Positions 16,297-26,923 of a DNA stretch of 64,000 nt are shown in pieces; within the stretch, counting starts at the first letter, position 1, and each line of letters starts with the position of its first letter. The notes under the pieces are model-generated. The model was given only the letters and a program-made list of their open reading frames with translations. It did no database searches and was not told the DNA's origin. The stretch lies in assembly GCA_963737545.1 (NCBI GenBank), contig CAVTTH010000003.1, positions 1,364,001 through 1,428,000 of the forward strand, given 5' to 3'. The translations under genes were made by a program, and so were the position numbers. The stretch is from CAVTTH01 sp963737545. Its GTDB lineage: Bacteria; Verrucomicrobiota; Verrucomicrobiia; Chthoniobacterales; UBA10450.

Positions 16297-17835
16297 CTAA
16301 TATGCCTTGGCCCAGACGACACGGCGCCGGCTCGGTTTGTCGGTGAAAATGCACGTGCCAGGTTCGGACAATGGTCCGGACTCGTCGAGCGGAATGCAGC
16401 GGATCGTGACTTTCAGGTCGCTCTTGATCTGCTCTTCAACTTCGGACGAGCCATTCCAATGGGCGAGGGCGAAGCCACCGTGGATTTCCGGCCGGGCCGA
16501 GTTTTTCGGGGTGAAGAAGTCGTAGAAGTCTTCCTTCGAATCGATCATCCGGGTGTTTTCATCGCGAAATGCCTTTGCACGCTCGAAAAGAGTTCGCTGA
16601 ATCGAATCGAGCATCTCGACCGCCTGCCTAACGAGTTCTTCACGTGCCAGAAATTCCTTCGACTTTACCGGTTGATCGCGCCGGCTGACTGCTACCTGGC
16701 CGGATTCGAGATCGCGTGGACCAAGTTCAACGCGAAGCGGAACACCTTTCTTGATCCAATCCCAGTTTTTCACGCCGCCTCCGAGTTCGCGGCGATCGAT
16801 TTCTACTTCCAACGGTGCGCCGTGGTACGAAAGCGCGCGCAGTTCCGTACCCAGTTTTGTCGCCGCCTCGAGAACGGCTTCACGCGTTTCCGGCTTGGGA
16901 GTGATTGGAATAATCACGATTTGCGTCGGTGCGATCCGCGGTGGCAGGACGAGGCCGTCATCATCCGCATGAGCCATGATGAGAGTGCCGATGAGCCGCG
17001 TACTCATGCCCCAGCTGGTGGTCCAGGCAAACTCTTGTTTGCCATCGCGGGTTTGGAATTGGATTCCGCTCGCGCGCGAGAAATTTTGCCCGAGAAAATG
17101 TGAGGTACCGGCCTGGATCGCTTTCCGGTCCTGGACCATTGCTTCAAGACAAAGCGTCTGCACCGCGCCGGGAAATCGTTCGCTCTCGGATTTCTCGCCC
17201 GTGAAAACAGGGATCGCGAGATGATCGCGCACGAAGCGTTCGTAGACATCGAGCATCTGCTTCGTCTCCGCGCGCGCTTCCGCTTCGGTCTCGTGAACGG
17301 TGTGACCTTCCTGCCAGAGAAATTCCGTGGTGCGGAGGAAAAGGCGTGGACGCATTTCCCAGCGAACGACGTTGGCCCATTGGTTGATCAGAATCGGCAA
17401 GTCGCGATAGGATTGCACCCACTTCGCGTAGCTGGCGCCGATGATTGTTTCCGATGTCGGCCTAACGACCAACGGCTCAGTCAAAGGACTGGCCGGGACC
17501 ATCTTCCCATCAGCGTTTACCTCCAGCCGGCTATGCGTGACGACGGCGCATTCCTTCGCGAAGCCTTCCACATGCGCCGCCTCCTTTTCGAAATAGCTTA
17601 ACGGAATGAAGAGCGGAAAATAGGCGTTCCGGTGTCCCGTTTCCTTGAACATCGCGTCGAGCTGGCGTTGCATGTTTTCCCAAATCCCGTAGCCCCATGG
17701 GCGGATGACCATGCAACCACGGACGTCTGCGGGTTCGGCCAGTTCGGCGGCACGGATGACCTGTTGGTACCACTCGGGAAAATCCTCGGCCCGGCGGGGA
17801 TTGATCGCGGTCTTGGGAATGTCAGGATTAGCCAT
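16297..17835 (-). CDS. proS: prolyl-tRNA synthetase (archaeal/eukaryotic-like type)
   Basis: The 512-residue protein has class II motif 2 region RWEMRPRLFLRTTEFLWQEGH and motif 3 region in SWGMSTRLIGTLIM. The YFPLFIPLSYFEKEAAHVEGF block and a C-terminal end in WAKAY are typical of the shorter ProRS type without the editing insertion. It charges tRNA-Pro. ATG at 17835 gives MANPDIPKTAIN; upstream codons look non-coding. Two copies of the word TCGTTAGGC lie in this gene. Confidence 0.96.
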   Translation of the reverse strand: MANPDIPKTAINPRRAEDFPEWYQQVIRAAELAEPADVRGCMVIRPWGYGIWENMQRQLDAMFKETGHRNAYFPLFIPLSYFEKEAAHVEGFAKECAVVTHSRLEVNADGKMVPASPLTEPLVVRPTSETIIGASYAKWVQSYRDLPILINQWANVVRWEMRPRLFLRTTEFLWQEGHTVHETEAEARAETKQMLDVYERFVRDHLAIPVFTGEKSESERFPGAVQTLCLEAMVQDRKAIQAGTSHFLGQNFSRASGIQFQTRDGKQEFAWTTSWGMSTRLIGTLIMAHADDDGLVLPPRIAPTQIVIIPITPKPETREAVLEAATKLGTELRALSYHGAPLEVEIDRRELGGGVKNWDWIKKGVPLRVELGPRDLESGQVAVSRRDQPVKSKEFLAREELVRQAVEMLDSIQRTLFERAKAFRDENTRMIDSKEDFYDFFTPKNSARPEIHGGFALAHWNGSSEVEEQIKSDLKVTIRCIPLDESGPLSEPGTCIFTDKPSRRRVVWAKAY

Positions 17836-17936
17836 CGTGGCGGAATATTTAACCCGTCGCGGTGATTTCACTAGCGCGCTTTTGTGCTCGTGGCGCTTGC
17901 ATCTTTTCCGGTTCAACCGGTATGATATCCATTCTC

Positions 17937-18272
17937 ATGAAAATCAATTATCTGCTTATCGTATCCGTTACGCTTGCAACCGCGCAGCTGTCGCCGCTTT
18001 TCGCCGCAGACGAACCGGATGAAACGCCGGTCATGAAAGAAATGCAGCGGCGCCAGGGACAGGTCGACAAGCTCTCGATTGACGATCAGCTTAAGTTGCG
18101 AGCCGCCCAGCAAAAGGCGATGGAGAACCCGGAAGTAAAAGCGGCAATGGAGAAACGAGACAAGGCGATTGTCGAGTTCAGAGAGGCGCTACGCGCGGCA
18201 ATGATGGCCAGCGATCCGAGCATACGGCCGATCCTGGAGAAAATCGCCGCCGGCGCCAGCCCCGGAATTTAG
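17937..18272 (+). CDS. small secreted protein of unknown function
   Basis: The 111-residue product has a signal peptide (MKINYLLIVSVTLATAQLS, cleavage likely after LFAAD region) and a mature helical, highly charged chain (MKEMQRRQGQVDKLSIDDQL). The mature part is about 85 residues and has no Cys. It may be a periplasmic helical protein. The gene is divergent from proS. The function is not recognisable. Confidence 0.7.
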   Translation: MKINYLLIVSVTLATAQLSPLFAADEPDETPVMKEMQRRQGQVDKLSIDDQLKLRAAQQKAMENPEVKAAMEKRDKAIVEFREALRAAMMASDPSIRPILEKIAAGASPGI

Positions 18273-18393
18273 TGGCGAATTCCTGTCGCGCGCAGGCGTT
18301 ACGACTAACTGCCTTTTGCGATGTGTTTGAGCTGGCAAGTAGCGGTTGACACCACTGCGGCTGGCCCGTAGTTTCCGTGCCCTTTTCAGCCCG

Positions 18394-18825
18394 ATGAAGA
18401 CCTTTTCCGCAAAAGCCAGTGAAGTGCCGCGCAAGTGGTGGATTATCGACGCCAAAGATCAGGTGCTCGGTCGCGTGGCGGTCAAGGCTGCCAATCTTCT
18501 CCGCGGCAAAGCGAAACCGATCTACACGCCTCATGTGGATACGGGCGACTTCGTGGTGGTAATTAATGCCGAAAAAGTCCGGCTCACCGGTAAGAAAGAG
18601 GAGCAGAAGAGTTTCATGAGTTTTTCCGGATTTGTCGGTGGTCACAAAACGGAGAGCGCGGGTGCCCGGCGTGTCCGCCATCCCGAACTCCTGATCGAGC
18701 GTGCGGTGCGCGGAATGATTCCGCACAATCGTCTCGGCCGGGATGTGTATCGCAAACTAAAGGTTTATCGCGGAGAGCTTCATCCGCACGCGGCCCAGCA
18801 GCCGGCACCCGTTTCGTCGCTCTAA
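18394..18825 (+). CDS. rplM: 50S ribosomal protein L13
   Basis: The 143-residue protein has WWIIDAKDQVLGRVAVKAAN, VVVINAEKVRLTGKK and AVRGMIPHNRLGRDVYRKLK, the L13 core. ATG at 18394 starts MKTFSAKASEVPRKW. It pairs with rpsI 17 bp downstream, the conserved rplM-rpsI operon. Confidence 0.97.
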   Translation: MKTFSAKASEVPRKWWIIDAKDQVLGRVAVKAANLLRGKAKPIYTPHVDTGDFVVVINAEKVRLTGKKEEQKSFMSFSGFVGGHKTESAGARRVRHPELLIERAVRGMIPHNRLGRDVYRKLKVYRGELHPHAAQQPAPVSSL

Positions 18826-18842
18826 ACCAAATCCCAAATTTC

Positions 18843-19238
18843 ATGGCTCAGACTCAGGAATTCATTGCTACCGGCCGCCGCAAGACTTCTGTCGCGCGTA
18901 TTCGGATGACGCCCGGCACCGGCAAGATCGATATCAACGGAAAGTCGTTTGAGGAATATTTCCCGACCGGACCGCTGCAAAACACCGTGTTGCAACCGTT
19001 GCAGGCGGTCAAGCTGACGAGCTCGTACGATCTTTCGATTAATGCGACTGGTGGCGGCTCCACTGGTCAGGCCGGTGCGGCGCGTCTGGCGATTTCGCGA
19101 GCCCTCCTGCAGGTTGATGCGAATTTGCGCGGGACATTGAAGGCGGAAGGATTGCTCCGGCGTGATCCGCGGATGAAAGAACGGAAGAAATCCGGACAGC
19201 CCGGCGCGCGCAAGCGTTTCCAATTTTCGAAGCGCTAA
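18843..19238 (+). CDS. rpsI: 30S ribosomal protein S9
   Basis: The 131-residue protein begins TQEFIATGRRKTSVARIRM and ends GARKRFQFSKR, the S9 C-terminal tail that reaches the P-site tRNA. The conserved GGGSTGQAGAARLAISRAL block is present. It is translated from the same message as rplM. Confidence 0.97.
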   Translation: MAQTQEFIATGRRKTSVARIRMTPGTGKIDINGKSFEEYFPTGPLQNTVLQPLQAVKLTSSYDLSINATGGGSTGQAGAARLAISRALLQVDANLRGTLKAEGLLRRDPRMKERKKSGQPGARKRFQFSKR

Positions 19239-19282
19239 TCGATTTCGAGACGCTCGTCACAAGCGAGCCCAACGATTGACCG

Positions 19283-19350
19283 CTGTAGCCGCTTCGCTGT
19301 GCGAAGCGCAGTTGATTGCCAACTCGAGTCGCTCCGCACAGCGAAGCTAC
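19283..19350. repeat. hairpin repeat, family B, copy 2
   Basis: CTGTAGCCGCTTCGCTGTGC and its partner GCACAGCGAAGCTAC enclose about 30 bp. The repeat lies between the convergent rpsI and TPR genes and supplies the TPR gene stop codon at 19347. In the same way copy 1 supplies the rsmI stop. Confidence 0.75.
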
Positions 19351-20072
19351 GGCTTCGTCGGCGCGGGATTCGCTGGTCTCGAAGGACTTGGAGCCGCGCC
19401 CGGAGCCGGCGCGCCTGGTGGAACGGCCATGGCAGGACTGAGAGCCTGCGCTGCCGGTTTCTCGATGCCGAGAAGTCGCAACTGCCGGGCAGCTTCACCT
19501 GCGACAAGGCTCTCACGATATTGGGTCAGGATATTCTCGCACAGGCGGCGGGCCTCGTCGGTCTTATTCTTCTCCACCAGCAAATGGACCTGCGAAAGCA
19601 TTGCCGTTGGCACATTAAAATCCTTCGGGTAGTTGGTGATCAACCGTTGATAGGTGCTCAGTGCCTCATCTTTCTTGCCTAACGATTCCAGGTTGGCAGC
19701 GATCGCCATCCAGGCGGTGGCGGCAAGTTCGTGCTTGGGAAAACTTGCCACAAACTGCTCGAGGCTCGTATTCGCTTCAGCGATTTTCTTTTCCGAGCGC
19801 TGCGCATTCGCCAGTAAGAGGTAAGCACTGGCACCGCCTGGCGTACCCGGAAATTCCTTAATGACCTTTTGGAAATCCGCCGCCGTCTTGGCTGCGGCCA
19901 GCGATTCGGCCGCCGAAGCGTCACGGTGGACGGAATAAAGACGATAGCCGGCAAACCCAGCGCTGGCTAGAAGAGCGACGACTAAGGCAGCGAGAATTTC
20001 GTTCTTGTGTCTGTCCCAAAAAAATTGCGGTTCGATCGTCGAGTCGCGGTAAGGAGGTGGAACAGTAGGCAT
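19347..20072 (-). CDS. membrane-anchored TPR-like protein (YfgM/BamD-like)
   Basis: The 241-residue protein has a short cytoplasmic N-terminus, a single membrane segment near residues 27-47 (ILAALVVALLASAGFAGYRL), then helical repeats with TPR-like spacing (AYLLLANAQRSEKKIAEANT, ATAWMAIAANLESLGKKDEA). A Pro/Ala-rich tail of about 35 residues follows. Proteins of this shape scaffold periplasmic complexes such as the translocon or outer-membrane assembly. The Pro-rich tail runs into a family B repeat, which may have extended it. Confidence 0.78.
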   Translation of the reverse strand: MPTVPPPYRDSTIEPQFFWDRHKNEILAALVVALLASAGFAGYRLYSVHRDASAAESLAAAKTAADFQKVIKEFPGTPGGASAYLLLANAQRSEKKIAEANTSLEQFVASFPKHELAATAWMAIAANLESLGKKDEALSTYQRLITNYPKDFNVPTAMLSQVHLLVEKNKTDEARRLCENILTQYRESLVAGEAARQLRLLGIEKPAAQALSPAMAVPPGAPAPGAAPSPSRPANPAPTKP

Positions 20073-20396
20073 CGTGATTTAGGAATTGGGCGGCGGGCAC
20101 GTTCGCGAGACGCGAAGCTTGGTCTTATGCCACGGGGAAGTTTCCCGCGCAAGCGCGAGAACGCGCCGGGGGGAGCAGTTCCCGGGAGATCTTGGTCCCG
20201 CGCCGGCGCATAAGAAAAGCGGGCGGGCCTCCCGTGACCCGCCCTTACCCCAAGATAAAGCGACTGCCTATTGCGGTGGATGTTCGTTTTCCCTCCAACA
20301 GCTCCACTACATAAAACGTATTTGGTGGGACGGCTGGATTTATCTGGCGATCATTGATCGTTGGACGTTGAACGTTGAACGTTGAACGTTTGCTCT
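20073..20396. other. 324-bp intergenic region with several short palindromes
   Basis: The region is divergent between the TPR gene and the aminotransferase and must hold both promoters. It contains GC-rich stems around 20140-20240 and ends in a 7-bp tandem repeat described separately. I see no convincing gene. Confidence 0.6.
20361..20388 (+). repeat. four-unit tandem heptamer TTGRACG
   Basis: TTGGACG is followed by three exact TTGAACG units, immediately upstream of the aminotransferase GTG start. One unit provides an in-frame TTG at 20382. The tract could change length by slippage and alter the spacing to the start. Confidence 0.75.
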
Positions 20397-21470
20397 GTGC
20401 TTCCCCACGACAAACTTTTCATTCCCGGTCCGGTCGAAGTATCGGAGAAAACGCTGGCCGCATTCTCGCGCCCGATGATCGGACATCGCGGCGAAGCGTT
20501 TAAGAGTCTCTATCGCGAGATTCATCCGAGACTGCAGGAATTGTTCGGCACAAAGCAGCCGGTTTTTCTTTCCACCTCCTCGGCTTGGGGCGTGATGGAA
20601 GCTTCCATCCGCAACCTCGTTGATCGCGGTGTGCTTTGCTGCATGTGCGGCGCATTCTCCGATAAATGGCTCGACGTCGCGCGGCGTTGCGGCAAGAACG
20701 CCGAACCGCTTCAGGTTGAGTGGGGCCAACATATCGATGCCCGTGCGCTCGACGAAGAGCTGGCTACGGGAAAATTCGACGCCGTCACGCTAATCCACAA
20801 TGAAACCTCCACCGGCGTGATGAATCCGCTGGCCAACATTTGCGCCGTCGTTAGGCGTTATCCCGAAGTCGCGCTGATCGTCGATACCGTCTCTTCCTTC
20901 TCCGCCGTCGCGATCGCCATGGATGAACTCGGAATTGATGTCATGCTGACTGGCTCGCAAAAAGCACTCGCCCTGCCGCCCGGCTTTTCGCTCTTCTCAG
21001 TTTCGGAAAAAGGATTCGCCCGCGCCGCGGAACAGAAAGATCGCGGGTATTACTTCGATTTTCTCGAGTTTAAGAAACAACAGGAAGGCGACATGACACC
21101 AAGCACGCCAAGCATCGGACACATCTACGCCTTGCAATCAAAGCTCGACGAAATTTTCGCTGAGGGTTTGGCCGACCGGCACGCGCGACACGCCCGGACC
21201 AACCGGATCGTTCATGAGTGGGTGAGGGAGAAAGGTTTCGGCTTCTTTGCCGAAGAAGGCTTTCGCTCCGTCACCCTCACGTGCGTGCGGAATGATCGCG
21301 GGATCGACATCGCCAAGCTCGTGCACGATCTGCGCGAGAAGCACCACCTCGTGATCGACGGCGGCTACGGCAAACTCAAAGGCCAAACCTTCCGTCTTTC
21401 CAATATGGGCGACGAGACCGAAGAAACGGTTTCTCATTTGCTCGCATGTCTGGACGCTTGCGCCTGGTAG
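20397..21470 (+). CDS. class V aminotransferase (serine/alanine-glyoxylate aminotransferase-like)
   Basis: The 357-residue protein begins with KLFIPGPVEVSEKTLAAFSR and has IGHRGEAFKSLY, LIHNETSTGVMNPL and VDTVSSFSAVAI (Asp for the cofactor). The Lys for PLP is in MLTGSQKALALPPGF. This layout matches the alanine-glyoxylate / serine-pyruvate aminotransferase family. The exact amino donor is unknown. GTG at 20397 is preferred over an upstream TTG that lies inside the tandem repeat. Confidence 0.85.
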   Translation: MLPHDKLFIPGPVEVSEKTLAAFSRPMIGHRGEAFKSLYREIHPRLQELFGTKQPVFLSTSSAWGVMEASIRNLVDRGVLCCMCGAFSDKWLDVARRCGKNAEPLQVEWGQHIDARALDEELATGKFDAVTLIHNETSTGVMNPLANICAVVRRYPEVALIVDTVSSFSAVAIAMDELGIDVMLTGSQKALALPPGFSLFSVSEKGFARAAEQKDRGYYFDFLEFKKQQEGDMTPSTPSIGHIYALQSKLDEIFAEGLADRHARHARTNRIVHEWVREKGFGFFAEEGFRSVTLTCVRNDRGIDIAKLVHDLREKHHLVIDGGYGKLKGQTFRLSNMGDETEETVSHLLACLDACAW

Positions 21471-21481
21471 CGTACGAAAGT

Positions 21482-21546
21482 GAAGGGCGCCTTCGTTTCA
21501 GAAAGCGCCCTTCATATGTCGATGGCGGTAAGTCGAATTCTGTCGG
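21482..21546 (-). repeat. displaced copy of the rnpB 3' end with terminator
   Basis: These 65 bp match 22042-22106 at 63 positions. On the minus strand they read the conserved ACAGAATTCG segment and 3' P1 strand of RNase P RNA, followed by the GGGCGC/GCGCCC terminator hairpin. Here the conserved CGGCTTA has become CGACTTA. The rest of rnpB is absent, so this is a duplicate created by insertion of the toxin-antitoxin pair between the two copies. Confidence 0.85.
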
Positions 21547-21593
21547 CGTGTAGTAAGTTGGCGCGGTGAGAGGCTGGTGCTAAAATCCTCAAG

Positions 21594-21794
21594 ATGAGAG
21601 CGCGCGAATCGGCGGCGGAATACGTCGTTCAGAATGGCAAACGGAAGGCGGTCATTCTTCCAATCGAGGAATACGAAGAGCTACTCGAAGACCTGCACGA
21701 TCTCGGAGTAATCGCTCAAAGAAAGAACGAGCCGACTATTCCTCTCGCGGAAGTGAAGCGCAGACTGAAAAAGAATGCCGCAGTATCTCGTTGA
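21594..21794 (+). CDS. Phd/YefM-type antitoxin
   Basis: The 66-residue protein contains AAEYVVQNGKRKAVILPIEE and EELLEDLHDLGVIAQRKNEP, the pattern of short Phd/YefM antitoxins paired with RelE toxins. The N-terminal part would bind DNA and the C-terminal helix (VKRRLKKNAAVSR) the toxin. It overlaps the toxin start by 20 bases. Both genes lie between two direct copies of the rnpB 3' end. Confidence 0.85.
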   Translation: MRARESAAEYVVQNGKRKAVILPIEEYEELLEDLHDLGVIAQRKNEPTIPLAEVKRRLKKNAAVSR

Positions 21795-22035
21795 ATTCCG
21801 TCGTTCCGCCGAGAAGGATCTTCGACGACTCAATCCATCGATTCAGATACGCATTCTTCGAAGCATCGAAGCATTGGCCAGCAATCCGCGACCTGGTGGT
21901 TGCCACAAGTTAGTCGATAGCAAGAATGCCTACCGGGTTCGCGTCGGCGATTATCGCGTCATCTATACGATTTCGGATGCTGTGCTGATTGTCGCAATTG
22001 AGAGCATTCGTCATCGCCGCGAAGCTTATCGGTAG
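21775..22035 (+). CDS. RelE/ParE-family toxin
   Basis: The 86-residue protein begins QYLVEFRRSAEKDLRRLNP and ends NAYRVRVGDYRVIYTISDAV then SIRHRREAYR, the RelE core and tail. RelE proteins usually cut mRNA in the ribosomal A site. Arg, Tyr and His residues in the C-terminal strands fit an active enzyme. ATG at 21775 overlaps the antitoxin. The stop is 6 bp from the second rnpB-end copy, so there is almost no spare DNA in this element. Confidence 0.9.
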   Translation: MPQYLVEFRRSAEKDLRRLNPSIQIRILRSIEALASNPRPGGCHKLVDSKNAYRVRVGDYRVIYTISDAVLIVAIESIRHRREAYR

Positions 22036-22041
22036 AAAAGA

Positions 22042-22071
22042 GAAGGGCGCCTTCGTTTCCGAAAGCGCCCT
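22042..22071 (-). terminator. intrinsic terminator of rnpB
   Basis: On the minus strand AAGGGCGC and GCGCCCTT pair around a 14-nt loop and are followed by CTCTTTTCT. The same hairpin in the displaced copy at 21482-21512 is followed by a weaker tract (CACTTTCG). Confidence 0.75.
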
Positions 22072-22077
22072 TCATAT

Positions 22078-22503
22078 GTCGATGGCGGTAAGCCGAATTC
22101 TGTCGGGTCGCCGTGGCGACCGGATGATCATTTATCTCAATCCCGCTTGCGCGAGACCGCCCGATAACCATCTTCGGCGGTCAGAGACCGCCGCTACAGC
22201 CATCGTGATGCGACGATACCCGAGGATCAACGGACCGGCTGGCCTCCCTCTGTTTTGTCTTGCACCGCATGGGGTTTTTCCTGCCTCGCAAATTACTCCG
22301 CGAGCGGTGAGCTCTTACCTCGCCTTTTCAACCTTACCTGCGCTTTGTTGCCAAAGAACCGGCGGTGTCTTTTCTGTGACACTTTCCGTCGCCGCAATTT
22401 TTTAACTGCGACGCCCGCGTCTTCTACGCGGCATGCTGCCGTATGGTGTTCGGACTTTCCTCCAGCGAGCCTAACGGCTCACCAGCGATCATCTGCCATC
22501 ACA
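22078..22503 (-). ncRNA. rnpB: RNase P RNA, bacterial class A
   Basis: On the minus strand the RNA contains GAGGAAAGTCCGAACACC near the 5' end, then CGGAAAGTGTCACAGAAAAG and AGGTAAGAGCTCACCGC. ATAAATGATCATCCGGTCGC and CCGACAGAATTCGGCTTACC lie near the 3' end. Terminal GATGGC and GCCATC form P1. The RNA is the catalytic subunit that trims tRNA 5' leaders. A family B palindrome sits in a variable helix. The 3' 25 bases and terminator are duplicated at 21482. Confidence 0.95.
22175..22200. repeat. family B palindrome within rnpB
   Basis: CGGCGGTCAGAGACCGCCG is followed by CTACAGC, as in the intergenic family B elements. It extends a peripheral, length-variable helix of RNase P RNA (P12 region by position). 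The catalytic core is untouched. Confidence 0.6.
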
Positions 22504-22523
22504 CCCAACTTATCACAAAATCA

Positions 22524-22594
22524 GAGATCTGGAAGCCATGAAGCGAGGAAGGAATCAGGGAAGGATCTTCGTGGATTCCTGGTTTCCAGATCTC
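22524..22594. repeat. inverted repeat between DUF456 gene and rnpB
   Basis: GAGATCTGGAA and TTCCAGATCTC form perfect 11-bp arms, with further pairing inside (GATTCC, GGAATC). It is 16 bp downstream of the DUF456 stop and probably terminates that gene. The rnpB promoter must lie within or beside it. Confidence 0.7.
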
Positions 22595-22609
22595 AATTCC
22601 CTCTCTTCA

Positions 22610-23098
22610 TCACCATGGTGACGGCGCGGCGATCAGAAACCAGCACACCATTGCCAGGCCGATCACAAGTTTGCCAATCATTCCCGCGATACTGCCGAGC
22701 AATGTTCCCCAGCCGGCGCGTCCGGCTTTGACGAGGTGCTTCCCACTGATGATTTCGCCCGCGATCGCACCAACGACCGGACCAATGAGTAGTCCGGGAA
22801 AGGCAAAGAAGAGTCCGATAATTCCGCCGATTACTGCCCCGGCCATTCCCCACCTGGTCGCGCCAAACCGCCGCGCGCCGAAATAGCCGCTGGCAAAATC
22901 GAGCGCGTAAGAGGCAAGGGTAAGAAGAAGCAGCCCGCCGAGGGTCCACCATCCAATGCTCTTCATCGGTCCGAGCATGACGCGATGAATCACCGCAGCA
23001 GCAAAAATGATCGTCGTCCCGGGAACGATCGGTAGCACCGTTCCGATCAGTCCGACCGCCATCAGGACGATCGTGATGAGCCACCAGAGCAGTTCCAC
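22610..23098 (-). CDS. DUF456 membrane protein
   Basis: The 162-residue protein is almost entirely hydrophobic with about four to five membrane segments. It contains GTVLPIVPGTTIIFAAAV near the start and GLLIGPVVGAIAGEIISG and GWGTLLGSIAGMIGKLV later, the Gly-rich DUF456 pattern. It resides in the inner membrane. Function is unknown. It stands alone. Confidence 0.88.
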   Translation of the reverse strand: MELLWWLITIVLMAVGLIGTVLPIVPGTTIIFAAAVIHRVMLGPMKSIGWWTLGGLLLLTLASYALDFASGYFGARRFGATRWGMAGAVIGGIIGLFFAFPGLLIGPVVGAIAGEIISGKHLVKAGRAGWGTLLGSIAGMIGKLVIGLAMVCWFLIAAPSPW

Positions 23099-23267
23099 GT
23101 CTCTTGTAGTAGCCGAGGTCGCTGATCTCGGCCAGAGTTTGCGCTTCGTGAAGAACCGCCCAGCTGACCGCGGGTCGGCGATTGCGGCTTCAGCGCAAAC
23201 CTTTTGACCGTGCGCGCACCGTTTCTATACTGAACTCTCTCGCTCAACCCAAACCGGAGAATTTTTT

Positions 23268-23762
23268 ATGGCACTCGCAATTGGAACCAAAGCCCCAGAC
23301 TTCAGCCTTTCGACCAAAACGGCGGAAGGGCCGAGGCAAATCAAACTCAGCGATAATTTTGGCAAAAGAAACACGGTGCTCCTGTTTTTTCCAATGGCCT
23401 TCACTGGAACCTGCACAACGGAAATGTGCGGGGTAACCAACGAACTAAATGCATACAGCGAGCTGAACGCCGAGGTTTACGGCATCAGCGGCGACAATCC
23501 ATTCGCGCAGGAGGCGTGGGCGCAGAAGGAAAAAATAACGGTTTTGCTCCTGAGCGACTATGAACACAAAGTCGCGAATAGCTACGGTGTGATCTACGAC
23601 TCCTTTCTCCCGCAGATGAATCTCGGGATGGGAGGCGTAGCCAAGCGCTCGGCGTTTGTGATCGATCGGAACGGCGTCATTCAACACTCGGAAAGCCTGG
23701 AAGACGCGCGCGAGCTCCCTAATTTCGAAAAGATCAAAGCGAAGCTGGCGGAACTGAAATGA
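23268..23762 (+). CDS. peroxiredoxin (AhpC/TSA, BCP-like)
   Basis: The 164-residue protein has IGTKAPDFSLSTK at the start and the peroxidatic site FFPMAFTGTCTTEMCGVTNE. The first Cys is preceded by Thr-Gly-Thr, and a second Cys lies four residues later. FVIDRNGVIQHSE is the C-terminal strand. It reduces peroxides using a thiol donor. ATG at 23268 lies 8 bp after GGAG. It is monocistronic, followed by a family A repeat. Confidence 0.92.
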   Translation: MALAIGTKAPDFSLSTKTAEGPRQIKLSDNFGKRNTVLLFFPMAFTGTCTTEMCGVTNELNAYSELNAEVYGISGDNPFAQEAWAQKEKITVLLLSDYEHKVANSYGVIYDSFLPQMNLGMGGVAKRSAFVIDRNGVIQHSESLEDARELPNFEKIKAKLAELK

Positions 23763-23780
23763 GCGCTCGCTCTATTATTT

Positions 23781-23888
23781 GTCATCCCGAGCCGCGTAGA
23801 CGGCGAGGGACCTCACCGATACAGGTTCGACACTCGGACCAGCACGGGCCTCCAATGACCGAGATCCTTCGCTGGCGCTCAGGATGAC
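23781..23888. repeat. dispersed palindromic repeat, family A, variant copy 4
   Basis: GTCATCCCGAGCCGCGTAGA and GCTGGCGCTCAGGATGAC are the arms. The same subtype as the copy at 13502. It lies between the peroxiredoxin and acnA. Confidence 0.85.
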
Positions 23889-23926
23889 AGGCTTAAGAGC
23901 ATGAGCTGATACGTGTTGTCACGACT

Positions 23927-26818
<2,892 letters not shown>

Positions 26819-26856
26819 CTTCGCGGTGCGCGGTTAAAGCCTTTAGGCAACCGGCA

Positions 26857-26885
26857 CGGGATCCCTTGACTCCGCTCGGGATGAC
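26857..26885. repeat. family A single-arm copy 5
   Basis: CGGGATCCCTTGACTCCGC followed by TCGGGATGAC matches one arm of the two-armed elements. The partner arm is absent. It lies between convergent acnA and the coiled-coil gene. Confidence 0.75.
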
Positions 26886-26923
26886 CACACAAGCCGGACG
26901 CGCTCCGGAGCGACTAACGAATC

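Noticed and set aside
20361..20388. Short tandem repeat as a CRISPR
   Set aside because: The units are 7 bp with no spacers, and no cas gene is in the window.
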